Shown piece by piece: positions 44,125-52,792 of a stretch of DNA of 64,000 nucleotides. The DNA is taken from contig DASPIK010000049.1 of assembly GCA_035629075.1 (NCBI GenBank), forward strand, positions 17,347-81,346. The letters run 5' to 3'. A program made the translations under genes and the position numbers. The DNA is from JAEZPW01 sp035629075. GTDB taxonomy: Bacteria; Acidobacteriota; Terriglobia; Terriglobales; Acidobacteriaceae. Numbering within the stretch: position 1 is the stretch's first letter; every line of letters starts with the position of its first letter. The notes beneath the pieces are model-generated. The model saw nothing but the letters and a program-made list of their open reading frames with translations. It did no database searches and had not been told where the DNA came from.

Positions 44125-44434
44125 TTAGAGAAGTGGATTAATAACGATGTAGGATGCGCCTGACACGCCCGAGAAAATTAGTTCCGGTCACGGTGAGCGT
44201 AAACCCGCTCGCTCCCGCAACTGCTGTCGACGGAAAGATCGATTGAATGGTTGGAGTGAGATTCACTGGCTGAGGCTTCAGATCCCCGCTACTTGAGCCA
44301 CCACCGCAATAACACAAAGGCAAACAGAGCAATAAGACCGATAAGAATAGAGACACACGTCGTGGCAATCCGTGAAAATCAGCTCCCCTTGTAAATGAAG
44401 CCAACACTTTGCACTTCGTACACTGAAATTGCAA
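44125..44434 (-). pseudogene. Truncated IPT/TIG-domain lipoprotein remnant
   Basis: The frame encodes a lipoprotein-like signal (LFLSVLLLCLPLCYC then GGGSSSG) followed by the start of an IPT/TIG-type Ig-like domain: PTIQSIFPSTAVAGASGFTL then TVTGTNF. It ends abruptly at 44138. A one-base shift after TGTNF restores SGVSGASYIVINPLL before a stop near 44125. Full proteins of this kind have many repeats and hundreds of residues, so this is a 5' remnant with a frameshift and deletion. It lies about 160 bp from tRNA-Leu. Confidence 0.6.
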
Positions 44435-44594
44435 GACTTACGTCCAGCACCGTACCTAACGTGAACGTCGTGGAGCAGTGTACGTGCTGCGGCTCACAAT
44501 GGATTACAGCAAGAGAAGCTACAAACGAGAGGAAGCGAACTGCGCAGGAGATGGTTCGAGTGTTAGTTCGAGCAGGAATTGAGACCTAAAATGG

Positions 44595-44680
44595 TGCCGG
44601 GAGGGGGGGTCGAACCCCCACGAGGGGTGAACCTCGGCGGATTTTGAGTCCGCTGCGTCTGCCAGTTCCGCCATCCCGGC
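44595..44680 (-). tRNA. tRNA-Leu (anticodon CAA)
   Basis: An 86-nt cloverleaf: acceptor GCCGGGA pairs with TCCCGGC, D-arm GGCGGAACTGGCAGACGC, anticodon loop CTCAAAA in a GCGGA/TCCGC stem, long variable arm and T-loop GGTTCGACCC. Discriminator A and an encoded CCA follow (44592-44594). The CAA anticodon with a long variable arm identifies Leu for UUG codons. Confidence 0.97.
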
Positions 44681-45181
44681 TCTGCACTGCAATGTAAGCT
44701 GAGAGCTTACGACGGGCTTCGCTGCACTGCGTTTCTCTCGGGAACACCGCTGCGTGCTTACGTACCGCGCCGCTCCGAGCACTCTCAGTATCGCACACGC
44801 ATTGTCTGCCTGCCAACGTATGTGTTTGATCGTGTGTTCACAGTAGCGTTGACAGGAATCTGGTGCATGCGGAAACGGACACAGCCAAGCTTTCTTGCAT
44901 TCAACCGCCGGCTACTCAGTGGCCAGTGCGCTCCTCGTCTCCGTGACTCCGTGATGCTGCACGAGACGAACTCGCGCCTCGAACCCGGACGTAAATGTCG
45001 AAGTTGCCTCATGGCCATGTTGCTGTCTTCGTCCGAAAGTCAGCTCGCAGCGCCATTCGCCCGAGGAGACGCGATACTTGAGTCGTGACCGCAGCCGAAC
45101 GGAATATTTGCGCGGTTCCTTGCGCTGTGTTACTTTCCGCTAAAATCCATCCCGGCCTTATGCCGGAAAACCGGAGGCGAA
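44681..45181. other. Intergenic region upstream of lemA
   Basis: About 500 bp without a convincing gene. An open frame at 44822-45088 (plus) is Arg/Ser/Cys-rich with no family likeness. A promoter-like pair lies near its end: TTGCGC at 45120-45125 and TAAAAT at 45141-45146, 15 bp apart. The lemA leader has a small hairpin, CCGGC-CTTAT-GCCGG, at about 45152-45166. Confidence 0.45.
45120..45146 (+). promoter_or_regulatory. Candidate promoter of lemA operon
   Basis: TTGCGC and TAAAAT separated by 15 bp, ending 35 bp before the lemA ATG. The spacing is short for a sigma-70 promoter, so this is tentative. GGAGGCGAA directly precedes the ATG. Confidence 0.4.
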
Positions 45182-45733
45182 ATGGGCCTCATTATCGTCA
45201 TTATCGCTGTAGTCGTGATCGCTGGTTTTCTGATCGCGATGTACAACGGACTGGTCCAACTGCGCGTACGCGCCGATTCTTCGTGGTCTGACATCGATGT
45301 GCAATTGAAGCGTCGCCACGACCTCATTCCCAACCTGGTTGAGACCGTTAAGGGTTACGCTGGGCACGAAAAGAGCACGTTCGAGAATATTGCTCGTTAC
45401 CGGTCTGCGGCGATGCAGGCCACAACTCCAGCCGAAGCTGGTGTAGCCGAGGCGCAATTGACGACCGCTCTGCGCGGGTTGTTTGCCGTCGCGGAGAACT
45501 ATCCCCAGCTTCGCGCTTCAGAACAGTTCACCTCGCTGCAAGCCGCATTGCAGGAGGTCGAGGGCGCAATCCAGAATGCTCGGCGCTACTACAATGCCGT
45601 GGTTCGGGACTACAACACGAAGGTGCAGTCGTTCCCGACCAATCTGTTGGCCGGCACTTTCGGCTTCCAGCAAAAGCAGTTCTTCCAGCTAGACACGCCG
45701 GCGGAACGTGAGAACGTCGCCGTCAAGTTCTGA
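45182..45733 (+). CDS. lemA: LemA family membrane protein
   Basis: A 183-residue protein with one N-terminal membrane helix (about 2-22) and a helical bundle beginning with YNGLVQLRVRADSSWSDIDV, then QLKRRHDLIPNLVETVKGYA, the LemA core. It follows GGAGGCGAA. The next gene, a DUF2207 membrane protein, starts 2 bp after its stop. The pair LemA plus DUF2207 is a common unit. Exact function is unknown; an N-terminal periplasmic-facing tail and cytosolic bundle is the expected topology. Confidence 0.95.
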   Translation: MGLIIVIIAVVVIAGFLIAMYNGLVQLRVRADSSWSDIDVQLKRRHDLIPNLVETVKGYAGHEKSTFENIARYRSAAMQATTPAEAGVAEAQLTTALRGLFAVAENYPQLRASEQFTSLQAALQEVEGAIQNARRYYNAVVRDYNTKVQSFPTNLLAGTFGFQQKQFFQLDTPAERENVAVKF

Positions 45734-45735
45734 CC

Positions 45736-47538
45736 ATGACGCAACCACCAGCGTTGTGTTCGCCTCCGCGGGGACAGCTCGCGCTGTCCCCTGAAACTCT
45801 CAAACGCCCGCGTGCACTGACCATAGGCCTACAGATCCTGGTCGTGATCTTTTTGCTCGCCGCCCAGGGATTCGCACGCGACTGGCGGATAGCGGATTTC
45901 CGCACCGTAACGTCGATCGGCCAAGACGGAACGGCCCTGATCCAGGAGAGGATCACGCTGTCGTTCATCGGATCGTTCCAAGGTATACATCGCAACATTC
46001 CTACTGAATACCCTGGCCCGAGGGGGACTAATTACACCCTTTTTCTCAAAGTCCTGAACGTTACCGATGGTGCCGGAAACAAGTTGAAGTACGAGCAGAA
46101 GCGCAAGGGTGCCTATCTCGACCTGAAGATCTACATACCGGGTGCTTCAGACACGACCAAAACCGTCGAGATCGCCTACGAGTCGCCCAACGCCGTCCGT
46201 TACTTCGACAACCACGACGAGTTCTATTGGAACGTAACCGGCAATGACTGGCCGGTCCCGATTGATCACGCGTCTGCTGTCGTAATGCTCCCAGCCTCTG
46301 CCGCGGGTGGGTTGCGCGCCCAGGCATTCACGGGCGTTTACGGCTCCCATGATCAGGAAGTAACGGCGGAAGTCAAAGGATCCGAGGCGGTTTTCGAGAC
46401 CACGAATCCGTTACCCATGCGTGGAGGAATGACCGTAGATGTGTTCATCCCGAAAGGGGTGCTTGCACAACCGGGTCCGTTCACCCGTCTCAGTTGGTTT
46501 TTGCGTAGCAACTCGATCATCTTCCTTCCTGTATTCGCGCTAGTAGTCATGTTCGCGCTGTGGTGGTTCAAGGGGAAGGATCCACATACCGGCCTTTCGG
46601 TCGCGCCGATGTACGAGCCGCCACAGGGGATGAGTCCTGCCGAGGTAGGCACGCTTGTCGACGACCGTATCGACCCACGCGATATCACTTCAACTGTCAT
46701 TGACCTGGCCGTGAGAGGCTATCTGCGGATAGAACAGGTTGAGGAACGCACTTTCATCTTCAGTAGCAAAGACTACGTCCTGCATCTGTTGAAGTCGCGC
46801 GATCAGTGGATCGATGCGGTTCCGCATGAACGAGTAGTGCTGGAGAACATGTTTGGTGGTGGCCAGACCTGCCGCCTATCCAGTCTCAAGAACCGCTTCT
46901 ACAAAGCTATTCCCGTTATCAAGCATGACGTGCTGACAGCCCTCAAGAAGAAGGGTATGTACACCATGGATCCAAGCTCAGCTTCGGGGTGGGTCGTCGG
47001 CGGAGCGATTCTGATCGGGCTGCCATTCGTTTTGCTCGACGTTGCAGGGGTAGTGGACTTCTTCCTCTCGCCTATTATGGCGGTGATCTCCATTGCTGCA
47101 GCCGCTCTCATTGTCATTCTGTTCGGCCGGCACATGAGCGCCAAAAGCATTCGCGGGCAGCGCACCAAAATAGCTGTTCAGGGCTTTCAAGAGTTCATGA
47201 ACAGGGTGGATGCTGACAGGCTTAAGCGCCTGCCGCCCGACACCTTCGAAAAGTATTTGCCATACGCCATGGCGCTCGGCGTTGAGCAACACTGGGCAGC
47301 CGCATTCAGCGGCATCGTCCGTGAACCACCAAGCTGGTACGTGGCACCCGGAGGCTACGGTCCTCATGGCTGGAACCCCGTGTTTTTCACCAGTTCCATG
47401 CATTCCATGTCGCGGGAGATGCACAGCGTAATGGTTTCTGCCCCCCGATCAAGCAGCACCGGTTCAGGCTTCAGCGGCGGCGGTGGCGGCGGCTTCTCCG
47501 GCGGCGGTTTCGGAGGAGGCGGAGGAAGCGCCTTTTAA
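45736..47538 (+). CDS. DUF2207 membrane protein with Gly-rich tail
   Basis: A 600-residue protein. A signal or membrane segment lies at about 31-50, then a DUF2207 beta-rich domain (about 55-230, with RIADFRTVTSIGQDGTALIQ), a membrane helix near 255-275, a cytosolic region and two helices near 415-460. The C-terminus is a low-complexity Gly/Ser stretch ending in GGGGGSAF, seen in many proteins of this family. It starts 2 bp after lemA, so the two form one unit. A terminator follows at 47566. Confidence 0.92.
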   Translation: MTQPPALCSPPRGQLALSPETLKRPRALTIGLQILVVIFLLAAQGFARDWRIADFRTVTSIGQDGTALIQERITLSFIGSFQGIHRNIPTEYPGPRGTNYTLFLKVLNVTDGAGNKLKYEQKRKGAYLDLKIYIPGASDTTKTVEIAYESPNAVRYFDNHDEFYWNVTGNDWPVPIDHASAVVMLPASAAGGLRAQAFTGVYGSHDQEVTAEVKGSEAVFETTNPLPMRGGMTVDVFIPKGVLAQPGPFTRLSWFLRSNSIIFLPVFALVVMFALWWFKGKDPHTGLSVAPMYEPPQGMSPAEVGTLVDDRIDPRDITSTVIDLAVRGYLRIEQVEERTFIFSSKDYVLHLLKSRDQWIDAVPHERVVLENMFGGGQTCRLSSLKNRFYKAIPVIKHDVLTALKKKGMYTMDPSSASGWVVGGAILIGLPFVLLDVAGVVDFFLSPIMAVISIAAAALIVILFGRHMSAKSIRGQRTKIAVQGFQEFMNRVDADRLKRLPPDTFEKYLPYAMALGVEQHWAAAFSGIVREPPSWYVAPGGYGPHGWNPVFFTSSMHSMSREMHSVMVSAPRSSSTGSGFSGGGGGGFSGGGFGGGGGSAF

Positions 47539-47565
47539 CTGCACAAAGGACGGCTACTCTTGGGA

Positions 47566-47595
47566 ACCCGCAGGGCAAGAACCTGCGGGTCTTTT
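47566..47595 (+). terminator. Rho-independent terminator of lemA-DUF2207
   Basis: A perfect 9-bp stem, ACCCGCAGG with CCTGCGGGT, a seven-base loop and a CTTTTC run after it. Confidence 0.85.
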
Positions 47596-47702
47596 CATGT
47601 CCGATATAAGCTGCTCCCCCACTACCCTCTCTTCGCTTCAAACACCTACGCCGTATTCCTCATCTCATAGCGCATATCCGAGAGTTACGCGAGGGAACGC
47701 CG

Positions 47703-48122
47703 ATGTCGTCCGAACCAGTACCTCCTCTGGAGAACAGAGATATTCTCGCTGAAACATCACGTGTTAGAACTGCGGTCCCCGTTCCCGAACGAGAACTGCC
47801 GCCCGGTCGCCCACGGTTGCACAACAGGGCCGAGTCGGTCGGGTCCGTGGTTGGCAAGGCCGTCGGGAGAGTGCGAGACCTTCCTCGTCGTGTGTCGGAG
47901 ATGAAGGAACGATTCACCGTCATCCGGGGTCGCCGCGGAGGCGCTGCGCCGAGCGCTGGCGAGCTGAAGGAAACCGCCCGGCAGAGAGTCTACGAAGCGC
48001 GTTCCCGTGCCGAATTCTATGCCCACGAGTACCCGGTGCAGTTCATAGCAGCGGCTGGAGCTGCTGCTTTTGTGCTGGGCTTCATCATGCGGGTCTGGAG
48101 GTCAAGTCGTCGTGCCTATTGA
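47703..48122 (+). CDS. YqjD/ElaB-like membrane-anchored protein (DUF883-like)
   Basis: A 139-residue protein. A disordered basic N-terminal half is followed by a helical segment with LKETARQRVYEARSRAEFYA and one C-terminal membrane helix (QFIAAAGAAAFVLGFIMRVW). In E. coli, YqjD anchors ribosomes at the membrane in stationary phase. Here the next two genes resemble YqjE and YqjK-like proteins, giving the same order. The C-terminus overlaps the next gene by 11 bp. Confidence 0.72.
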   Translation: MSSEPVPPLENRDILAETSRVRTAVPVPERELPPGRPRLHNRAESVGSVVGKAVGRVRDLPRRVSEMKERFTVIRGRRGGAAPSAGELKETARQRVYEARSRAEFYAHEYPVQFIAAAGAAAFVLGFIMRVWRSSRRAY

Positions 48123-48525
48123 AAACGGAAGAAGTTTGGCTGGCGTCGTAAACGAGTTGAAGGACGAAGCGAAAGAATTCATTCAGACTCGCATCGCGAT
48201 GCTCAAGTCTGAGATGCAGGATAAAGTCTCGTCCTGGAAAACGGCGGCTATGCTCATTGCGGTCGCGGCTCTTCTGGGGCTCACGGCCTGGTTCCTGCTC
48301 ACGGCTTCACTCGTTAGCATTCTTGCCGCCGTGTTCTATCCCAGCCGGTATGCCTACTTCCTGGGGTTCATCATTGTAGGGGTGGTGTACTTGCTGATCG
48401 CCGCCATTGTTGGATCAGCGGCAGCGCGTCAGATCAAGAAACGTGGGGTCATGCCCGAACGAACGATTCGAGTTCTGAAACAGGATCAGGTTTGGATCCA
48501 GAGTGAAGCGAGGCAACAGGTATGA
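48112..48525 (+). CDS. YqjE-like membrane protein (DUF1469/holin-superfamily-type)
   Basis: A 137-residue protein from GTG 48112, with GGAGG eleven bases upstream; the frame opens earlier at 48070. An N-terminal amphipathic helix (ELKDEAKEFIQTRIAMLKSE) precedes two membrane helices, AAMLIAVAALLGLTAWFLL and FLGFIIVGVVYLLIAAIVG. This is the YqjE / DUF1469 plan, sometimes labelled phage-holin-like. It is co-translated with the flanking genes: 11-bp overlap upstream and ATGA-type overlap downstream. Confidence 0.8.
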   Translation: MPIENGRSLAGVVNELKDEAKEFIQTRIAMLKSEMQDKVSSWKTAAMLIAVAALLGLTAWFLLTASLVSILAAVFYPSRYAYFLGFIIVGVVYLLIAAIVGSAAARQIKKRGVMPERTIRVLKQDQVWIQSEARQQV

Positions 48526-48755
48526 GTACCGGTGACCAGATCGGCCCTTCCGTACCAACGGACGTCCTTGAAATACGCGCCGAGGAACAGCGTCGCAGGC
48601 TCCACGAGTCCGTCTCTGAGCTGCGCACCCAAGTCCGTGAGAAGCTGGACGTCAGGAGAAACGCCCGCCAGTATGTCTGGCCCGCCTCCGGCGCCGTCGC
48701 TCTTGTGGGACTCGTATTAGGCTACAGTACGGCGGGCTTCTTTACCCGCTACTGA
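48522..48755 (+). CDS. DUF3618-like small membrane protein
   Basis: A 77-residue protein with a helical N-terminal part (LEIRAEEQRRRLHESVSELR) and one C-terminal membrane helix (VWPASGAVALVGLVLGYSTA). The ATG overlaps the stop of the YqjE-like gene. It fills the position of YqjK in the E. coli trio. Function is unknown. Confidence 0.75.
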   Translation: MSTGDQIGPSVPTDVLEIRAEEQRRRLHESVSELRTQVREKLDVRRNARQYVWPASGAVALVGLVLGYSTAGFFTRY

Positions 48756-48997
48756 GTGCTCGCTCTCCCCAACTGCTGCTCTCCGCCCTGAGGAACGCAA
48801 GCGTCGAGAGCAGCAGTGTTGCCTGTGACGCCACCAGTTCTATTCTCGATGCCCCCCCCTTACGTTCGTTCACACCCTAGTGCCTGATCAGATGCTTACA
48901 TCGGTGATTCCCCTGACTCGCTAGTTACTTACTTCCGTGATATAAACGCCTGCAGCAGCAACTCTGCTCTGTCGGATTAACGGCAGCAGGAGGCTTT

Positions 48998-49321
48998 GTG
49001 CCCGATTCGCGAACCGGCAAAAGATTTCCACTGGAATTGCCGATACGTATTCACGAAACGGATTCTCCGGAAGAGCTACAGGGTATTACCGGGAATGTAA
49101 GTTCCGCTGGCGTGTACGTCCGCGCGCATACAGCTTGGAAGGTCGGTTCGCGTGTGGAGTTCGATATCACACTGCCAGCCGAAGCTGCAGCAGCGAACCA
49201 CGATGTTCATATTAGTTGCCGTGGACGGGTCGTGCGAGTAGACAAGGGAGGGGTCGATGACGACAAAGGGCGCTACGGCGTGGCGTGCGTTATCGACAAG
49301 TACGAGTTCGTTAGAGACTAG
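48998..49321 (+). CDS. PilZ-domain protein
   Basis: A 107-residue single-domain PilZ protein. It begins at GTG 48998 after AGGAGG. The N-terminal KRFPLELPIRI and GNVSSAGVYVRA match the PilZ RxxxR and (D/N)xSxxG motifs; the first motif has only partial Arg content (KRxxxxLxI), so c-di-GMP binding is uncertain. A NarL-type regulator follows 18 bp later in the same direction. Confidence 0.83.
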   Translation: MPDSRTGKRFPLELPIRIHETDSPEELQGITGNVSSAGVYVRAHTAWKVGSRVEFDITLPAEAAAANHDVHISCRGRVVRVDKGGVDDDKGRYGVACVIDKYEFVRD

Positions 49322-49339
49322 CATTCTGGACAGGCGTTC

Positions 49340-50026
49340 ATGCTTAAACTGATCCTGGCTGACAATCAGGCAATATTCCGTGCGGGCATGGCGAAGGTCC
49401 TCGCGGTCGAGGACGACCTCCGCATTGTGGCGCAGGCGCAAACGCCCGAACAGATGATGATGGCGCTTGAGAAGTTCCGTGCCGCGCTGCTCATCTGCTC
49501 AGCCGGGTTCCCGCCTGACCTGCGAGAAGTAATCGAAGCCGCAAATCGGGCTCATACGCGCTTGTTAATTGTTGCCGAGAACGGTGAAGAGTCTTCGAAG
49601 TACCTCTCGGCAGGGGCGCACGGCGTTGTCTATCGAAACGTAGCCGGTCCCGCCTTGGTGGATTGCGTCCGCAAGGTAGCCAATGGCATCTCCTGGACGC
49701 AAGATCAATCGATTCCTCGTGAAATTTCTGACAATGATATGGTTGGCGCCAGAGTGCGCGACCGTCTAACTCCGAAAGAGCTCCGAATCGTTGCGTTGAT
49801 TGTGCAGGGCTACAAAAACAAAGAAATAGCACAGCAACTCGGCACTACCGAGCAGGTCATCAAAAATTATCTGCGGAACGTTTACGACAAAATCGGGGTG
49901 TCCGACAGGTTGGAACTAGCTCTCTTCACGATTCACCATCGAATTCTAGCCGAAGCAGCCGCGGCTACCGCAGCTACGGCCGTTCCCCAAGGGACACCGC
50001 CCGCCACACAACCTGCGACGCACTGA
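49340..50026 (+). CDS. NarL-type regulator with degenerate receiver
   Basis: A 228-residue protein. The C-terminal HTH (about 148-210) is canonical LuxR/NarL with LTPKELRIVALIVQGYKNKE and TEQVIKNYLRNVYDKI. The N-terminal receiver has the N-terminal LADNQ motif, but the phosphoacceptor position in LLICSAGFP holds Cys or Ser, and the conserved Lys is Arg in GVVYRNVAG. It is therefore probably not phosphorylated in the usual way. It lies 18 bp after the PilZ gene. The tail is Ala/Thr/Pro-rich. Confidence 0.9.
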   Translation: MLKLILADNQAIFRAGMAKVLAVEDDLRIVAQAQTPEQMMMALEKFRAALLICSAGFPPDLREVIEAANRAHTRLLIVAENGEESSKYLSAGAHGVVYRNVAGPALVDCVRKVANGISWTQDQSIPREISDNDMVGARVRDRLTPKELRIVALIVQGYKNKEIAQQLGTTEQVIKNYLRNVYDKIGVSDRLELALFTIHHRILAEAAAATAATAVPQGTPPATQPATH

Positions 50027-50081
50027 AAACTGGGCCGCAATTACGCGTGCGGCCCCATGGCTTCTCACCTGTGGAACTCGC

Positions 50082-51398
50082 TCACGCCACTCGCGCTAGC
50101 GGCTCCCCTGTTTCTTCTGCCGCGTCTTCCGGAACTGTATCGCTGGCCGACTCTCCTTCGCGACGCTCATTTCGCCGCTCTATGATGGGCAGTTCGATTA
50201 TGAACGCAGTCCCCGTACCCACCTTGCTGCTGAACCTAATGTCTCCGCCTGCAGCAGTGACTATCTTGTGAGCCCCTGACAGCCCTAAGCCAGTACCCGT
50301 CTTCTTGGTTGTGAAGTACGGGACAAAGATCTTCTTTTCCTGATCTGGTGCAATACCCTGGCCGGTGTCCTCCACCAATACCCGGACCTTTCCATTCAGT
50401 TCCTCACACCCGAGGGTAAGCACGCCGCCGTTCGGCATGGCCTCAAGTGCATTGATGATCAGATTGGTGAATACTCGCCTCATGTCGGCGGCGTTGGCCA
50501 GGACTTTGCGGACCGGCCCGAACTGCGTTCGAACGTGGATCTTTCGAGCAACCTGCCACATCGGACGAGTCATTTCCACAACGTCATCCATCAACGAGCG
50601 CAGATCGACTTCCTCCTGCACGCCAGTCCCGGTGCGCAGATACTCGCGAACGCGCTCACTGATCTCGGCACCGCGGCGGACGGATTTCTTGATGAGGCTT
50701 GTGTAGACCTTCCGCTCGTCTGCCGGTTTGTCTACATTCATCTCGAGCAGAAAAACAGCCTGGTTGATGGCATCCAGCACGTTGTTGAAATCGTGTGCGA
50801 TGCCCGCCGCCATTTGACCAATAGCGTTATGTCGCTGTGTGTCAGCGAGTCGGCGTTGAAGTTGCGATACTTCGGTCACGTCACGAACCATGACCAGCGC
50901 CCCCACGATCTCACCACTTGCCCGATTTCTCATGGGACTGGCCGAGACAAGGGCCTCGAGTTCCCTGCCGTCCCGAGGATCCCTCAACGATCGTCTTGCG
51001 TGCCGAACCACATCTCCCTTTACAGCACGCCGCAACGCCGAGGTGACTTCGCTAACGCCGTTCCCGTGTTCATCCGTTGCGCTCAGCTTGCTGACGAGCA
51101 CGTGGTCGGTCATTCCTCGCAGCTCGTGTCGCGAGCACCCGGTCAACTGCTCGGCTTGCGCGTTTGTATCGACAACTCGGCAATCTGTATCGAAGAGGAA
51201 TACCGCTTCCGGCATGCCCTCCAGCAATGTAGAAATCTCCACGTGGCGCTTGGGATCCAGTTTCTCCGAACGTCCACGACGCTCCACCACGAACAAACCA
51301 CCGAAGACCATTGCAGTTAACGAGGACAGACCGCCACCTTCGTTCAACAGGTTTCCCCAGAACCAGTCAACAAGAAGGGATTCCATCGTGGTAAACAC
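50082..51398 (-). CDS. PAS-domain histidine kinase
   Basis: A 438-residue kinase. A short N-terminal hydrophobic segment (about 20-37) is followed by a PAS domain (about 55-175, VFLFDTDCRVVDTNAQAEQL). The H-box is GIAHDFNN (His near 202), the N-box is NLIINALEAMPNGG, G1 is DTGQGIAP and G2 is GTGLGLSG. HDFNN-type kinases are common in acidobacteria and often pair with single receivers. The receiver gene at 51509 lies upstream in the same direction and is the natural partner. Start at 51398 or 51386. Confidence 0.92.
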   Translation of the reverse strand: MFTTMESLLVDWFWGNLLNEGGGLSSLTAMVFGGLFVVERRGRSEKLDPKRHVEISTLLEGMPEAVFLFDTDCRVVDTNAQAEQLTGCSRHELRGMTDHVLVSKLSATDEHGNGVSEVTSALRRAVKGDVVRHARRSLRDPRDGRELEALVSASPMRNRASGEIVGALVMVRDVTEVSQLQRRLADTQRHNAIGQMAAGIAHDFNNVLDAINQAVFLLEMNVDKPADERKVYTSLIKKSVRRGAEISERVREYLRTGTGVQEEVDLRSLMDDVVEMTRPMWQVARKIHVRTQFGPVRKVLANAADMRRVFTNLIINALEAMPNGGVLTLGCEELNGKVRVLVEDTGQGIAPDQEKKIFVPYFTTKKTGTGLGLSGAHKIVTAAGGDIRFSSKVGTGTAFIIELPIIERRNERREGESASDTVPEDAAEETGEPLARVA

Positions 51399-51508
51399 AC
51401 CTCAGCCACTCAGCCCTCATGGTTGCACGCACGCCAAGCTTTGTACCTTTGGTATTAGGGCTGTTTGGCAGTTAGATGTTCGGATTCGAGCCTATGGATG
51501 CGCTTAGG

Positions 51509-51877
51509 TTAGGTGAACGACCGCTCGCTGGTCTTGAGCAACTCATTAACGATTGTGACCAGTTCTTCGGGATTCACTGGTTTTTCCAAGTAGAGATCCG
51601 CCAGTGGTTCCGCAGCCTGGAAAGCCTCCGCAACGTAGCCGGAGACCACAACCACCGGCATGGTGGAATGAGATTTGGCGGCCTGCACGACTGCCCGGCC
51701 ATTCGCGTCCCCCAGCCGCCAGTCGGTAACTACTGCGTCATACGTATTGGTCTGGAGCTTTTCAATGGCGTCGTGAGCGGACGTGGAGGCAGTCACGGTG
51801 TGACCTGCAGCCTCCAGAATGGCGCACTTCAAAGTGACGACATGAGGCTCGTCGTCAACACAGAGGATTCGTGACAT
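51509..51877 (-). CDS. Single-domain response regulator
   Basis: A 122-residue receiver: DDEPHVV near the start, phosphoacceptor Asp in AVVTDWRLGD, Ser in VVVVSGYV and Lys in LYLEKPVNPE. All switch residues are present. It lies about 110 bp upstream of the PAS kinase gene in the same direction, and downstream of the ECF sigma gene. Confidence 0.93.
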   Translation of the reverse strand: MSRILCVDDEPHVVTLKCAILEAAGHTVTASTSAHDAIEKLQTNTYDAVVTDWRLGDANGRAVVQAAKSHSTMPVVVVSGYVAEAFQAAEPLADLYLEKPVNPEELVTIVNELLKTSERSFT

Positions 51878-52015
51878 AGAGGTCCTCAGACCCCCTGAAC
51901 GCGCCAGTGCGCGTCTCGGGAATGCGGCCGTGGTCTTTCGTAACCCACGACCGAGCTTTGGGTATTCTGGGCCACCATTTGCACAAATGTCAATGCAGCA
52001 GGTGCCCTAACGGCA

Positions 52016-52702
52016 TCAACCTGCGGAATTGATTCGGTTGAGCACTGTCGAGACGACCCTGTCACACCTGGCTGCACCGAACTCGAAAGCTTTGACGCTG
52101 GTCGCGCCAGTTAATGCAAATAGCCGCTTCCGAGCCATGGCTCGGGCTCGAAAGAGCCGAACCTTCACGTTCTCTTCTGTGAGTTGTAAGATCCCCGCTA
52201 CTTCGGATGTACTCATCTCTTCCACATCGCGCATCATCAACACGGTTCGGTACGCCTGCGGAATACCGAGAATCACTGTCTCGAGCAGCTTGTGCAACTC
52301 TCGTTCCGACACCTGCTCCTCCGGACTCGGGCCGCTGGCCCGTGACATTGGTTGTTCCGAATCCTCGGCAGTGTTCACGTCAAGGTACCTCCGCCGGCGT
52401 TCGGCACGCGCTAACGCCTCGTGCACTGCGATTCGCGTCAACCATGTCGAAAACTTAGCCCGTCCCTCCCACTGGCCTAGATGCTGATACGCCCGGACGT
52501 AAGCTTCCTGCATCGCGTCCTCGGCTTCGGCGCTATCCTTCAGAATGGCTACTGACACTCGAAACAACCGCTGGTTGTAACGCCTCATGAGTAACTCATA
52601 CAGTGCTACCTCTCCAGCTAGCACGCGCTTGACTAGTTCCTCGTCCGTGCACGCTTCCGCAACGGTGCGCTCAATTGCAAATGCCCTCACATCGACCTCC
52701 AC
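52016..52702 (-). CDS. ECF RNA polymerase sigma factor
   Basis: A 228-residue group IV sigma factor, longer than usual by about 40 residues at the C-terminus. Region 2 has DSAEAEDAMQEAYVRAYQHL and FSTWLTRIAVHEALARAERR; region 4 has TVLMMRDVEEMSTSEVAGIL and NVKVRLFRARAMARKRLF. The extra tail (TGATSVKAFEFGAARCDRVV) may be regulatory. No anti-sigma gene is adjacent. It is divergent from a DoxX-family gene with a shared inverted repeat between them. Confidence 0.92.
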   Translation of the reverse strand: MEVDVRAFAIERTVAEACTDEELVKRVLAGEVALYELLMRRYNQRLFRVSVAILKDSAEAEDAMQEAYVRAYQHLGQWEGRAKFSTWLTRIAVHEALARAERRRRYLDVNTAEDSEQPMSRASGPSPEEQVSERELHKLLETVILGIPQAYRTVLMMRDVEEMSTSEVAGILQLTEENVKVRLFRARAMARKRLFALTGATSVKAFEFGAARCDRVVSTVLNRINSAG

Positions 52703-52729
52703 CCCAATGAGTGCTTGTCTATGCGAAAG

Positions 52730-52752
52730 GTTACTTTTTTCTGCAGTGTAAC
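52730..52752. promoter_or_regulatory. Inverted GTAAC repeat between ECF sigma and DoxX genes
   Basis: GTTAC at 52730-52734 and GTAAC at 52748-52752 face outward. On each strand GTAAC is followed by a similar string, CTTTCGCATAG leftward and TTTCAAATAG rightward. This could be a pair of divergent ECF-type -35 elements or an operator. Confidence 0.45.
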
Positions 52753-52792
52753 TTTCAAATAGCCTCGCCGCTCAGTTGGCTGGAGGCTAAAT

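Noticed and set aside
44822..45088. 88-codon plus-strand frame upstream of lemA
   Set aside because: No ribosome-binding site and an Arg/Ser/Cys-rich composition unlike nearby genes.
47459..47535. GGC/GGA-rich run that looks like a DNA repeat
   Set aside because: It encodes the Gly/Ser-rich tail common to DUF2207 proteins, so it is coding low complexity.
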